In this document: positions 15,203 to 23,166 of the stretch, one piece after another
How positions within the stretch are numbered: the stretch's first letter is position 1
How the letters are laid out: each line of letters opens with the position of its first letter
Source of the DNA: SIG440 sp045532055
Lineage (GTDB): Bacteria > Bacillota > Clostridia > Monoglobales > Monoglobaceae
Length of the DNA stretch: 30,808 nucleotides
Assembly (NCBI GenBank): GCA_045532055.1
Contig: JAZSFF010000029.1
Coordinates: 1-30,808 of the forward strand
Direction of reading: 5' to 3'
Position numbers and translations under genes: made by a program
The notes under the pieces: generated by a model
Told to the model about the DNA's origin: nothing
The model's database searches: none
Seen by the model: only the letters and a program-made list of their open reading frames with translations

Positions 15203-16501
15203 ATGATTTGTGAAAATCTGTGTGTGAATTCAAATGGGCATCTTACCTTTGCAGGCAGAGATACCGTTGATATGGCATCAAAGTACGGTACGCCATTATA
15301 CCTCATGGATGAGGAAAGAATTCGTTATAACTGTCGTGTATATCTTGATGCTATGAAAAAGCATTTTGGTGATGCTTCATTACCTCTTTATGCCAGCAAA
15401 GCAGCCTCCTTTAAGAGAATATATGAAATCGCAAAGGAAGAGGGAATGGGCGTTGATGTGGTGTCAGGCGGAGAAATTTATACCGCTAAAAGTGCCGGAT
15501 TTCCAATGGACAAGGTTTATTTCCATGGCAATAACAAGACAGATTTTGATATTGAGTATGCAATAGAAAATGGCATTGGATATTTTGTGGCTGACAGCAT
15601 GGAAGAGGTTGATGCCATAGACAGAATTTCAGGGGAAAAGGGTATATCCTCAAAAATTCTAATCAGAATTACCCCCGGAATTGACCCCCATACCTATGAC
15701 GAGGTGGCAACTGGTAAGGTGGATTCAAAGTTTGGCTCTGCCATTGAGACTGATGCTGCCGGCGAAATCACAAGATACGCCCTTGAGAAGAAAAATATCA
15801 ATTTAGTAGGATTTCATTGTCATGTAGGGTCTCAGGTTTTTGATTCAGATGTATTCTTTAAGTCATCGGATGTTATGCTAAGGTTTATTGCCAAGGTGGA
15901 AAAAGATACAGGATTTAAAACACAGGAACTCAATCTGGGTGGTGGTTATGGTGTGCGTTATGTTGAATCTGACCCTGTTATTGATATTGCGGAGAACATT
16001 GCACTTGTGGCAAAGACTGTCAAAGAAAAATGTGCAGAACTTGGCATTGATGTGCCTGCAATCAGAATGGAGCCGGGCAGAAGCATTGTGGCGGACGCCG
16101 GAATCACACTTTATAAGGCAGGAAGTGTCAAGGTTATTCCCGAATACAGAAACTATGTCTCTGTTGACGGCGGTATGACGGATAACCCCAGATTTGCACT
16201 TTACAAGTCAGAGTATACTGTCCTGCTTGCCAACAAGATGAATGAAGAATGTGATTTTAATTGCTCGGTTGTGGGCAGATGCTGTGAATGCGGCGATATA
16301 ATTCAGGAGAATGTAAAGTTGCCCTCAAGTGTAAAACGTGGTGATACTGTGGCGGTTCTTACGACCGGTGCATACAACTATTCAATGGCGTCAAACTACA
16401 ACAAAATTCCAAGACCACCAATTGTTATGCTTAGCAAGGATAAAGAATATATAGCGGTAAAACGTGAATCTTTTGAAGATTTGGCTAGAAACGATATGTA
16501 A
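15203..16501 (+). CDS. lysA: Diaminopimelate decarboxylase
   Basis: A 432-residue PLP-dependent fold III decarboxylase that turns meso-diaminopimelate into lysine and CO2, the last step of the pathway. Motifs are PLP lysine Lys66 in YASKAASFK, GVDVVSGGE, HCHVGSQ, the PLP phosphate-binding NLGGGYGVRY, EPGRSIVADAG, and the substrate-binding CCECGD near the C-terminus. The ATG has a GAGGAG site and follows dapA closely, so both genes share control by the lysine riboswitch. A strong terminator ends the operon. Confidence 0.96.
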   Translation: MICENLCVNSNGHLTFAGRDTVDMASKYGTPLYLMDEERIRYNCRVYLDAMKKHFGDASLPLYASKAASFKRIYEIAKEEGMGVDVVSGGEIYTAKSAGFPMDKVYFHGNNKTDFDIEYAIENGIGYFVADSMEEVDAIDRISGEKGISSKILIRITPGIDPHTYDEVATGKVDSKFGSAIETDAAGEITRYALEKKNINLVGFHCHVGSQVFDSDVFFKSSDVMLRFIAKVEKDTGFKTQELNLGGGYGVRYVESDPVIDIAENIALVAKTVKEKCAELGIDVPAIRMEPGRSIVADAGITLYKAGSVKVIPEYRNYVSVDGGMTDNPRFALYKSEYTVLLANKMNEECDFNCSVVGRCCECGDIIQENVKLPSSVKRGDTVAVLTTGAYNYSMASNYNKIPRPPIVMLSKDKEYIAVKRESFEDLARNDM

Positions 16502-16505
16502 GTAT

Positions 16506-16536
16506 AAAAGGACTTCCGCCAGGGAAGTCCTTTTGT
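16506..16536 (+). terminator. Terminator of dapA-lysA
   Basis: Perfect 12-bp stem AAAAGGACTTCC/GGAAGTCCTTTT with a 5-base loop, followed by T-rich sequence. Confidence 0.94.
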
Positions 16537-16549
16537 TTTGAATAAATAC

Positions 16550-16578
16550 TTTACAAAAAGGAAAAAATATGGTAAGAT
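16550..16578 (+). promoter_or_regulatory. Possible promoter of the structured RNA
   Basis: TTTACA (16550-16555), 17-base spacer, TAAGAT (16573-16578). Transcription would start near 16585, the first base of the outer helix. Confidence 0.5.
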
Positions 16579-16584
16579 AATATT

Positions 16585-16737
16585 GCGACTTAGATTAATA
16601 TTGTTTGGTACTGATAGTAGCATTTTTATTTTTGATAAAAATGCATGCTTTATTTTGTCTACTGTCAGTGGAAACAAAATCTGAGTCGCATCAGAGTCAT
16701 GCATTTTTTGTGCATGGTTCTGCCATGCACTTTTTTT
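16585..16737 (+). ncRNA. Candidate free-standing structured RNA
   Basis: Three nested helices: P1 GCGACTTAGATT (16585-16596) with AATCTGAGTCGC (16678-16689), P2 ACTGATAGTAG (16610-16620) with CTACTGTCAGT (16659-16669), and P3 CATTTTTAT/ATAAAAATG (16621-16629 with 16635-16643). A 13-base internal loop lies on the 5' side of P1/P2 and an 8-base loop on the 3' side. The RNA ends in a terminator hairpin (16710-16717 with 16723-16730) plus seven T. G-T pairs in P1 and P2 are consistent with a conserved RNA fold. No gene follows on this strand, so it looks like a trans-acting small RNA of about 150 bases. I do not recognise the family. The layout recalls 6S RNA, but it is short. Confidence 0.55.
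16710..16737 (+). terminator. Terminator of the candidate RNA
   Basis: 8-bp GTGCATGG/CCATGCAC stem and seven T. An alternative stem, CATGCA (16698-16703) with TGCATG (16711-16716), overlaps it. Confidence 0.8.
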
Positions 16738-16777
16738 ATTGAAAAGTGCGACCTGGGTTGTTGCCACACAAACAAAG

Positions 16778-16804
16778 AAAACCTCACCCAATGGGTGAGG
16801 TTTT
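16778..16804 (-). terminator. Terminator of the XRE-cupin-ligase gene
   Basis: Perfect 12-bp stem AAAACCTCACCC/GGGTGAGGTTTT with a 3-base loop just past the minus-strand stop codon, followed on that strand by a T-rich run. Confidence 0.9.
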
Positions 16805-16816
16805 CGCCTTTAAAGG

Positions 16817-19111
16817 CTATTTATTTGATTTCTCCATATCCTTGTTACGGATTTCAACACGGCGAACCTTACCGCTGATTGTTTTTGGCAGTTCGTCAAC
16901 AAAGTCAACGATTCTGGGATATTTGTAAGGTGCGGTGTGTGTCTTAACGTATTCCTGGATTTCCTTTTTCAGTGCATCTGTGCCAACAGTTCCTTTGGTG
17001 AGAACTATTGTAGCCTTTACAATCTGGCCGCGAACCTCATCAGGGACAGCGGTGATTGCGCATTCCAGAACGTAGGGGAGTTCCATGATAACACTTTCAA
17101 TCTCAAAAGGCCCGATGCGGTAACCTGATGACTTGATAACATCATCAATACGTCCAACGTACCACAGATATCCGTCTTCGTCCATGGTTGCCTGGTCACC
17201 TGTATGATAATATCCGTCATACCATACATCCTTGGTTTTTTCATCATCAAGATAGTAGCCAATAAATAGGCCACAGGGTACATTTTCTGTTGTACGAATA
17301 CAGATTTCACCGGTATCACCCGTCTTGCAGGGGTTTCCGTCAGGATCAAGGATAACCACATCATAAAGAGGACTGGGTCGGCCCATTGAACCGATTTTTG
17401 GTTTTGTTCCTACAAAGTTTGCGATTGAAAGGGTTGTTTCGGTCTGACCAAAGCCTTCCATGATTTTCAGACCCGTTGCTTTGTAAAACTGATTATAAAC
17501 TTCCGGATTTAATGCCTCGCCTGCTGTTGTTGCATACTGGATGGAGGAGAGGTCATACTTTGAAAGGTCTTCCTTGATGAAGAATCTGTACATCGTAGGG
17601 GGAGCACAGAAAGTAGTTATATTATACTTTTTAAAGAGGGGCAGGATGTCATCCGGATGGAATCTGTCAAAGTCGTAAGTGAACACCCCTGCCTCGCAGA
17701 GCCATTGTCCATACAGTTTGCCCCAAAGTGCTTTGCCCCAGCCTGTGTCCGAAATTGTGAAATGCAGACCATTGGGGTTTACATTATGCCAGAACTTTGC
17801 TGTTGGGTAGTGACCCAGAGCATATTTGTAGGAGTGTGTTGCAATTCGGGGATAGCCTGTAGTTCCTGATGTAAAGAGCATCAGCATGGGGTCATTGCCA
17901 CATGGTGAATCTTCCTTGCGTTTGTAGGAACTGCTGAAACGTTCCATTTCCTCGTTGAAGTCATACCAACCATCTTTTTTGCCGCCAACAAGGATTTTCA
18001 GCATATCGGGGAATGCAGCAGCAGCCTTTTCGGCTTCGGTGGAAACATCACCGTCATTGGTGCAGACAATGGCTTTTACACCTGCCGCTTTATATCTGTA
18101 TTCAAAGTCGTGTTCAACAAGCTGATTTGTGGCAGGGATAGCAATTGCACCGATTTTATGAAGTGCCAGCATACAGAACCAGAATTGGTAGTGGCGTTTG
18201 AGCACAAGCATAACTGTATCACCACGTTTTATACCCAAAGATTCAAAGTAATTGGCGGTCTTTGCGGAATACTTCTTCATATCTTTGAATGTGAAAGCAC
18301 GGTCCTTTTTGTCGTTGCTGACCCACATCATAGCTGTTTTGTCAGGGGTCTTTTTTGCGATAGCATCAACACAGTCAAAGGCAAAATTGAATTTGTCATC
18401 ATTCTTGAATTTTATACCACTGAAAACCCCTTTTTCATCAAGTGTAACATCAATAAAGTTGTCAGCAACGGTTGATGCGTTTTGGTGTGTAATGGGAGTA
18501 TCAGCAACAGCAATCTCGTTGTTGTCGTTGAAAAAGTCTTCGCCTGATGGGTTAAGAACGATTGCGTTGAAAATACAGCCGTCTTTACTTGTTGCAATCA
18601 TTCCGTGGGGTGTTGCACTGTCATAGAAAATGGAGTCGCCCTCGTTAAGAACTTCTATATGCGAACCAACCTGTACTTTAAGAGTGCCCTTTACTATGAT
18701 ATCAATTTCCTGTCCTTTGTGTGAGCTGAGCTTGATAGGTGCATTTTGTTCTTCTTCAAAATAGGGTGCCTCAACAAGAAAAGGCTCAGCCAGTTTGTTT
18801 TTGAACTTGGGAGCAAGGTTGTTGTAAACAAAGCCCTGTTTGCGAACAATCTTAAGACCCTCGCCTTTGCGTGTTACGGCGTAGGATGTAAGGGTTGAAC
18901 TCGTACCCTCAAGGATATCAACAACTTCAACATTACATGCCTTGGCACATTTGTAAATGAAAGTAAAGCTGAAGTCGGTCTCGCCCATTTCAAGGGTTTT
19001 GTAGTCTTCAACAGAAACCCCGGTGAGCTTGGCAAGTTCTCCTTGGGTGTAGCCTTTTGCCTCACGTAAGTCTTTGATACGTTCAGCCACGTCTTTTAAT
19101 TTGTAATCCAT
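16817..19111 (-). CDS. Fusion: XRE helix-turn-helix, cupin and acyl-CoA synthetase
   Basis: A 764-residue three-part protein. Residues about 8-66 form an XRE-type helix-turn-helix (TQGELAKLTGVSVEDYKTLE). Residues about 110-188 form a cupin (GQEIDIIVKG, then NEGDSIFYDSATPHG), as in XRE-cupin regulators. From about residue 235 it is an AMP-forming acid:CoA ligase of the medium-chain/acetyl-CoA synthetase type: P-loop TSGTTGYPR (414-422), SDTGWGKALWG (454-464), GFGQTETT (553-560), YYHTGDQA (634-641), GRIDDVIKSSGYRIGP (653-668), and catalytic Lys748 in ISGKVRR. All catalytic motifs look intact. The single frame is continuous with no sign of a sequencing join. It is monocistronic behind a T-box leader. 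A protein that both makes an acyl-CoA and could bind DNA is unusual; the acid substrate and DNA target are unknown. Confidence 0.9.
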   Translation of the reverse strand: MDYKLKDVAERIKDLREAKGYTQGELAKLTGVSVEDYKTLEMGETDFSFTFIYKCAKACNVEVVDILEGTSSTLTSYAVTRKGEGLKIVRKQGFVYNNLAPKFKNKLAEPFLVEAPYFEEEQNAPIKLSSHKGQEIDIIVKGTLKVQVGSHIEVLNEGDSIFYDSATPHGMIATSKDGCIFNAIVLNPSGEDFFNDNNEIAVADTPITHQNASTVADNFIDVTLDEKGVFSGIKFKNDDKFNFAFDCVDAIAKKTPDKTAMMWVSNDKKDRAFTFKDMKKYSAKTANYFESLGIKRGDTVMLVLKRHYQFWFCMLALHKIGAIAIPATNQLVEHDFEYRYKAAGVKAIVCTNDGDVSTEAEKAAAAFPDMLKILVGGKKDGWYDFNEEMERFSSSYKRKEDSPCGNDPMLMLFTSGTTGYPRIATHSYKYALGHYPTAKFWHNVNPNGLHFTISDTGWGKALWGKLYGQWLCEAGVFTYDFDRFHPDDILPLFKKYNITTFCAPPTMYRFFIKEDLSKYDLSSIQYATTAGEALNPEVYNQFYKATGLKIMEGFGQTETTLSIANFVGTKPKIGSMGRPSPLYDVVILDPDGNPCKTGDTGEICIRTTENVPCGLFIGYYLDDEKTKDVWYDGYYHTGDQATMDEDGYLWYVGRIDDVIKSSGYRIGPFEIESVIMELPYVLECAITAVPDEVRGQIVKATIVLTKGTVGTDALKKEIQEYVKTHTAPYKYPRIVDFVDELPKTISGKVRRVEIRNKDMEKSNK

Positions 19112-19150
19112 TTTTTATATCCCCTTTCGGAAAATTTAAAGGAATGTCAC

Positions 19151-19187
19151 AAAAAAAACAAACCCGTCTCAATTTTTGAGACGGGTT
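19151..19187 (-). terminator. T-box terminator
   Basis: On the minus strand, a 12-bp stem AACCCGTCTCAA/TTGAGACGGGTT with a 3-base loop and then a run of T (TGTTTTTTTT). It is the off-state hairpin of the T-box leader. Confidence 0.93.
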
Positions 19188-19432
19188 ATAAAACTCGCGG
19201 TACCACTCAAATTGCGGAACAATTTCCGCCGCTCTGCAGGCTCTAACAAGCCCTTTGCCTTAACGTAGCAATTCACGGGAGATATCTACTTGCAAAATAA
19301 GCTTTCGGACCTCCAACTCGGAAGTGATGGGTCATTGGTGAACTCCGTCATTGGCTCGCAGCAACCGCCAACTCTCTCAAGACTTTGTAAACCGACCGTC
19401 TTCGTCATAGTTTTTCTGTGATATTCAAATTA
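19188..19432 (-). ncRNA. T-box leader, probable isoleucine (AUC) specifier
   Basis: A tRNA-sensing leader on the minus strand. The T-box motif AATTTGAGTGGTACCGCGAG lies at 19194-19213; its TGGT pairs with the ACCA end of an uncharged tRNA. Stem I shows AGAGAGTTGGCGGTTGCTGCGAGCC, with the distal-loop sequence typical of T-boxes. The likely specifier is ATC (19326-19328), because it is followed by ACTTCCGAG, like the codon-ACxxxxGAG pattern of other T-boxes. This makes tRNA-Ile the best candidate; the neighbouring triplets ACT and TTC cannot be fully excluded. Uncharged tRNA should favour read-through into the fusion gene. Confidence 0.9.
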
Positions 19433-19438
19433 CAATGT

Positions 19439-19467
19439 ATTATATACCGGTATTTTCTATTTGTCAA
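19439..19467 (-). promoter_or_regulatory. Consensus promoter of the T-box transcript
   Basis: On the minus strand, perfect TTGACA (19462-19467), 17-base spacer and perfect TATAAT (19439-19444). Strong, constitutive-looking transcription would leave control to the T-box. Confidence 0.92.
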
Positions 19468-19486
19468 TACTTTTTTCAAAATTTAT

Positions 19487-19990
19487 TTAATCAATCTCGT
19501 AACAGTCTTCAATGGAAGCATAATAAAATGTATGCAAATCACCATTTTTGTACCACTTATCCAATACATCGGTGGAGGTGGAGTCAGAATTCATTTCAGC
19601 TTTTGCAATCACTTTGCATTCAAAAACCAGACCTTTGCAGGCAACAACGGGTGTGTTTATTGATTTTGCATTGATTAGATTGAGGTTACATTCTGCAATT
19701 TTGTCTGTATCCCTGCCGGAATGGCTGCCACAAAAAGCCAGAGCTTGTTTCATACTTTCGCCATATGGGAAGGTAAGAGTAAATTCAAGATTCTTATCCA
19801 TAGCATCTTTTGAGAAACGACTTTCACGAACCATAACTTCTGCCACAGGAATTCCCCATTCAAAGCCAAAATTTCCCCAACCAATGGTCATTGTATTTGT
19901 TTTTTCGTTGTCATGTGTGGTCAGGAAAGCGCCCTTCGGTAAGAGTTCGGTTGCTTTTTTGAAGTAAGAGGATAAGGAGTTAATGTCCAT
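19487..19990 (-). CDS. Flavin-reductase-like FMN-binding protein
   Basis: A 167-residue protein resembling the flavin reductase-like (FMN-binding split-barrel) domain. Typical features are GAFLTTHDNEKTNTMTIGWG near the start and a following PVAEVMVRESRFS stretch. Such proteins bind FMN and act as flavin reductases or flavoredoxins. Its start is 31 bases after gpsA with a short AAAGG site and no terminator between, so it is probably the last gene of the der-plsY-gpsA operon. That placement is not obviously linked to phospholipid synthesis. The T-box promoter starts right behind its stop codon. The partner and reaction are unknown. Confidence 0.78.
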   Translation of the reverse strand: MDINSLSSYFKKATELLPKGAFLTTHDNEKTNTMTIGWGNFGFEWGIPVAEVMVRESRFSKDAMDKNLEFTLTFPYGESMKQALAFCGSHSGRDTDKIAECNLNLINAKSINTPVVACKGLVFECKVIAKAEMNSDSTSTDVLDKWYKNGDLHTFYYASIEDCYEID

Positions 19991-20021
19991 TTTGATTCAT
20001 ACCTTTCTGTTAAATAATTCC

Positions 20022-21035
20022 TTATATAATATTCAGAAATTCAGTTTCCGATTCTTGTTTTTTGTTGCGTTTCATAAGACTTGATATTGCATCAGATGCC
20101 TTTTTGCCATTGAACAAAACATCATATGCCTCAGAAATAATGGGCATTTCAACTGACTTTTTATCAGCAAGTTCTTTGGCGGCTTTGCAACTGCGAACAC
20201 CTTCTACAACCATATTAACTTCTTTCTGTGCGTCCTCAGGGGACATACCTTTGCCAATCAGAATTCCGGCACGACGGTTTCTTGAGTGCATACTGGTACA
20301 GGTCACAATCAAATCACCGATGCCTGAAAGGCCTGAAAATGTTTCGGCTTTTGCACCCATGGCAATCCCAAGACGGGTCATTTCCACAAGACCGCGGGTC
20401 ATAAGAGCGGCTTTCGTATTGTCACCGCAACCAAGACCGTCCAAGATTCCGCAACACAATGCAATAACATTTTTAAGTGAGCCACCAAGTTCTACACCGG
20501 TTATATCAGTGCTTGTGTAAACCCTGAAAGTATCACTCATAAAAATTTCTTGTATATAAGTCGAGATTTCCATATCATCAGATGCCACAACATTGGTTGT
20601 GGGAATGTTTCGCGAAACCTCTTCTGCATGACTGGGTCCTGACATAACTGCAATTTTGCATTGAGGGAGTTCCTCTTTTAAAACCTGAGATATGGTGAGG
20701 TAGGTGCCCTCCTCAATGCCTTTTGAGATGTTAAGGATAACCTGACCTTTGGGAACAAAATCTTTGATTTTAGATGCCACACTGCGGATACCGTGTGAGG
20801 GAGTAGCAATGACAATTAAATCTTTATTGCAACAACATTCAAGATTTGAGTCAAAAGTAATGCCTCTTGGAATGAAAACTCCAGGGAGAAAAGGCTTGTT
20901 TTCTCTGAACTTTTCCAGGTCTTCACTTTCGGTTTTTAAATATGACCACAAGGTAACCTTGTGCCCGTTGTTGTGAAGCAATATAGCAATGGCTGTACCC
21001 CAGCCACCGCTGCCTAAAACACAAATATCAGCCAT
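20022..21035 (-). CDS. gpsA: NAD(P)-dependent glycerol-3-phosphate dehydrogenase
   Basis: A 337-residue cytoplasmic enzyme that reduces dihydroxyacetone phosphate to sn-glycerol 3-phosphate, the backbone for membrane phospholipids. It has an N-terminal Rossmann motif, GSGGWGTAIA (residues 8-17), the KGIEEG segment, MSGPSHAEEV, and the C-terminal GLSGIGDLIVTC and NRRAGILIGKG patterns. It lies 12 bases after plsY, the enzyme that uses its product, which matches the usual der-plsY-gpsA order of Bacillota. The start ATG has an AGGAGG site upstream. Confidence 0.97.
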   Translation of the reverse strand: MADICVLGSGGWGTAIAILLHNNGHKVTLWSYLKTESEDLEKFRENKPFLPGVFIPRGITFDSNLECCCNKDLIVIATPSHGIRSVASKIKDFVPKGQVILNISKGIEEGTYLTISQVLKEELPQCKIAVMSGPSHAEEVSRNIPTTNVVASDDMEISTYIQEIFMSDTFRVYTSTDITGVELGGSLKNVIALCCGILDGLGCGDNTKAALMTRGLVEMTRLGIAMGAKAETFSGLSGIGDLIVTCTSMHSRNRRAGILIGKGMSPEDAQKEVNMVVEGVRSCKAAKELADKKSVEMPIISEAYDVLFNGKKASDAISSLMKRNKKQESETEFLNII

Positions 21036-21047
21036 GATTTCAGCCTC

Positions 21048-21659
21048 CTAATTTTTTTTACTGAAGTTAAGTTTATTTTCCTGTCCTGCAAGAAGACGGG
21101 CAATATTGCTCCGATGCATATAAATTGCAAGTAAAGCAAGTATGGTTGCAAAGACCACAAAGTCTGGATTGTTGTTTCTGAAAATTAGAGCAAGGACAAC
21201 AAACAAAACCGCACCGCTTATACTTCCAAGGGATACATATTTTGAAATTGCCATAATAAGTATTGCAATAATTGCTGTAATAAGTCCCAGAATGGGGTCT
21301 GCAAACAAAATGGCAACAGTCGAAACGATAATTCCTTTGCCACCCTTAAATTTGAAGTAGAGTGGGAAGTTATGTCCCAACACTGCACCTATGCCTGCAA
21401 TGTATGTTGCAGTGGAAGAATCTCTGGTAATAAATTTTGCCAGCATAATTGCAATTATTGCCTTCAAAACATCACCAAGGACAACCAGAACAGCACCCTT
21501 TTTGCCCACGGTACGCAATGTGTTTGTTGCACCTGCATTTCCGCTGCCGTGGTTACGTATGTCGTCACCAATCAAGATTTTTGAAACAATAATTGACGTA
21601 TTTATACTGCCAAGCAGATATGCAACAACAAGAATAATAAAATTATAAGCTATATCCAT
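21048..21659 (-). CDS. plsY: Acyl-phosphate:glycerol-3-phosphate acyltransferase
   Basis: A 203-residue polytopic membrane enzyme that moves an acyl group from acyl-phosphate to glycerol 3-phosphate, giving lysophosphatidate. Conserved segments are the N-terminal YLLGSINTSIIVSK, GNAGATNTLRTVGKKGA, and FKGGKGI (the glycerol-phosphate/acyl-phosphate site), with the last conserved region at LALLAIYMHRSNIARL. Several hydrophobic helices cover most of the length. It sits between der and gpsA with gaps of 15 and 12 bases, so it shares their transcript. The start has a GGAG site. Confidence 0.96.
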   Translation of the reverse strand: MDIAYNFIILVVAYLLGSINTSIIVSKILIGDDIRNHGSGNAGATNTLRTVGKKGAVLVVLGDVLKAIIAIMLAKFITRDSSTATYIAGIGAVLGHNFPLYFKFKGGKGIIVSTVAILFADPILGLITAIIAILIMAISKYVSLGSISGAVLFVVLALIFRNNNPDFVVFATILALLAIYMHRSNIARLLAGQENKLNFSKKN

Positions 21660-21674
21660 AATGAAATCTCCTCT

Positions 21675-22997
21675 TTAAACCTTGTCACCTTTCTCTCGGA
21701 TTATAAACTTGATTGGCGTACCTTTGAATCCAAAGGCGGCACGTATTTTGTTTTCAAGATATCTGATATATGAATAATGTGCCAAGTCTGCATCATTTAC
21801 AAACAAAACAAAGGTTGGCGGCTTTATGCTTGCCTGGGTTCCGTAGTAGATTTTCAAACGTTTGCCCTTGTCTGATGGAGGCTGAACCATTGCTATTGCA
21901 TCATTAATTACATCGTTGAGTAGTCCTGTTGAAATACGCTTTTTGTTTTCATCTACAGCAAGGTCAACCATCTCAAAAAGGTCGTTTACACGCTGACCTG
22001 TCTTTGCGGATATAAAGATTGATTCCGCATACATCATAAAGTTGAATCCTTCAAGAAGACGGTCCTTAAAGTTCTTCATGGTGTTTGTTTCTTTTTCAAT
22101 CAAATCCCATTTGTTAACGGCAAAAACAGCGGCTTTGCCTTGTTCGTGGACATAACCTGCAATTTTTGTGTCCTGCTCGGTTACCCCTTCGGTTGCATCA
22201 ATCATAATAACGCACACATCTGCCCGCTCGATAGAGGTGAGTGCACGAACAACACTGTAGCGTTCAACATTTTCGTCAATCTTGCCGCGCTTTCGCATAC
22301 CTGCAGTATCAATTAGAACATATTTTTTGCCATTTCTCACAAGCTGGCTGTCAATTGCATCACGGGTTGTACCAGCAATATCGCTTACAATAACACGGTC
22401 TTCACCCAGAAGACGATTAACCAAAGAGGATTTTCCTGCGTTTGGTTTGCCCACAATAGCAATATGAGTGATTTCTCCATCGTCAGGAGTCTCATCACTT
22501 TCTGGGAAGTGCTCAAGGACAGCATCCAGCAAATCTCCAACTCCCAGACCGTGTATTGAAGACACCATCATTGGGTCGCCAAGACCGAGGTTATAAAATT
22601 CGTAAACTTCCATGGGCGGCTGACCTGGGTTGTCAACCTTGTTACACACGAGTATAACTGGCTTGCCACATTTTTGAAGCATTGCGGCAATATCCTTGTC
22701 GGCGGCGGTCATACCATCGCGAACATTGACAACCAAGAGAATAACATCTGCAGTGTCAATGGCAAGGTTAGCCTGCTGTCTCATCTGTGAAAGAATGATA
22801 TCTTTGCTATAAGGTTCAATACCGCCGGTATCAATCAATGTAAAATCACGGCCCAGCCACTCAGCATCAGCATAAATACGGTCACGGGTGATGCCAGGGG
22901 TGTCCTCCACGATGGCAATACGCTTGCCTGAAATTTTATTGAATAAAGTAGACTTTCCCACATTAGGTCTGCCTACAATGGCTACTATGGGTTTCAT
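21675..22997 (-). CDS. der: Ribosome biogenesis GTPase Der (EngA)
   Basis: A 440-residue double GTPase needed for 50S ribosomal subunit assembly. The first G domain begins with GRPNVGKST and has a DTPG motif (VEDTPGITRDR) and an NKVD motif. The second begins with GKPNAGKSS and has SDIAGTTRD, DTAG and NKWD. A C-terminal KH-like domain follows. I place the start at ATG 22997, 8 bases after GGAG, instead of the in-frame TTG at 23012, which would overlap that site. It is the first gene of the der-plsY-gpsA operon. Confidence 0.97.
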   Translation of the reverse strand: MKPIVAIVGRPNVGKSTLFNKISGKRIAIVEDTPGITRDRIYADAEWLGRDFTLIDTGGIEPYSKDIILSQMRQQANLAIDTADVILLVVNVRDGMTAADKDIAAMLQKCGKPVILVCNKVDNPGQPPMEVYEFYNLGLGDPMMVSSIHGLGVGDLLDAVLEHFPESDETPDDGEITHIAIVGKPNAGKSSLVNRLLGEDRVIVSDIAGTTRDAIDSQLVRNGKKYVLIDTAGMRKRGKIDENVERYSVVRALTSIERADVCVIMIDATEGVTEQDTKIAGYVHEQGKAAVFAVNKWDLIEKETNTMKNFKDRLLEGFNFMMYAESIFISAKTGQRVNDLFEMVDLAVDENKKRISTGLLNDVINDAIAMVQPPSDKGKRLKIYYGTQASIKPPTFVLFVNDADLAHYSYIRYLENKIRAAFGFKGTPIKFIIREKGDKV

Positions 22998-23028
22998 AAA
23001 GCAATTCTCCAATCATCAGTATAAATAG

Positions 23029-23057
23029 ATTTTAACACAAAACACACAAAAATACAA
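23029..23057 (-). promoter_or_regulatory. Possible promoter of the der operon
   Basis: On the minus strand, TTGTAT (23052-23057), 17-base spacer, TAAAAT (23029-23034), about 30 bases before the der ATG. Confidence 0.55.
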
Positions 23058-23103
23058 CTGTTTTTGGAATTTATTGTATGGGTAAAAAAATTTTCGAAAA
23101 AAC

Positions 23104-23132
23104 TTGTAAAAAAGGTCGGTTTGTGCTATAAT
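23104..23132 (+). promoter_or_regulatory. Promoter of ddh
   Basis: TTGTAA (23104-23109), 17-base spacer, perfect TATAAT (23127-23132). The leader of about 28 bases leaves no room for a lysine riboswitch. Confidence 0.75.
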
Positions 23133-23166
23133 TTTTGTGATTTGATGACAGAAAGGTTTTGATAAA

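Noticed and set aside
16585..16737. Assignment of the structured RNA to 6S RNA
   Set aside because: The paired stem with a central bubble is reminiscent, but the core is only about 105 bases and I could not match conserved 6S sequence, so it is left unassigned.
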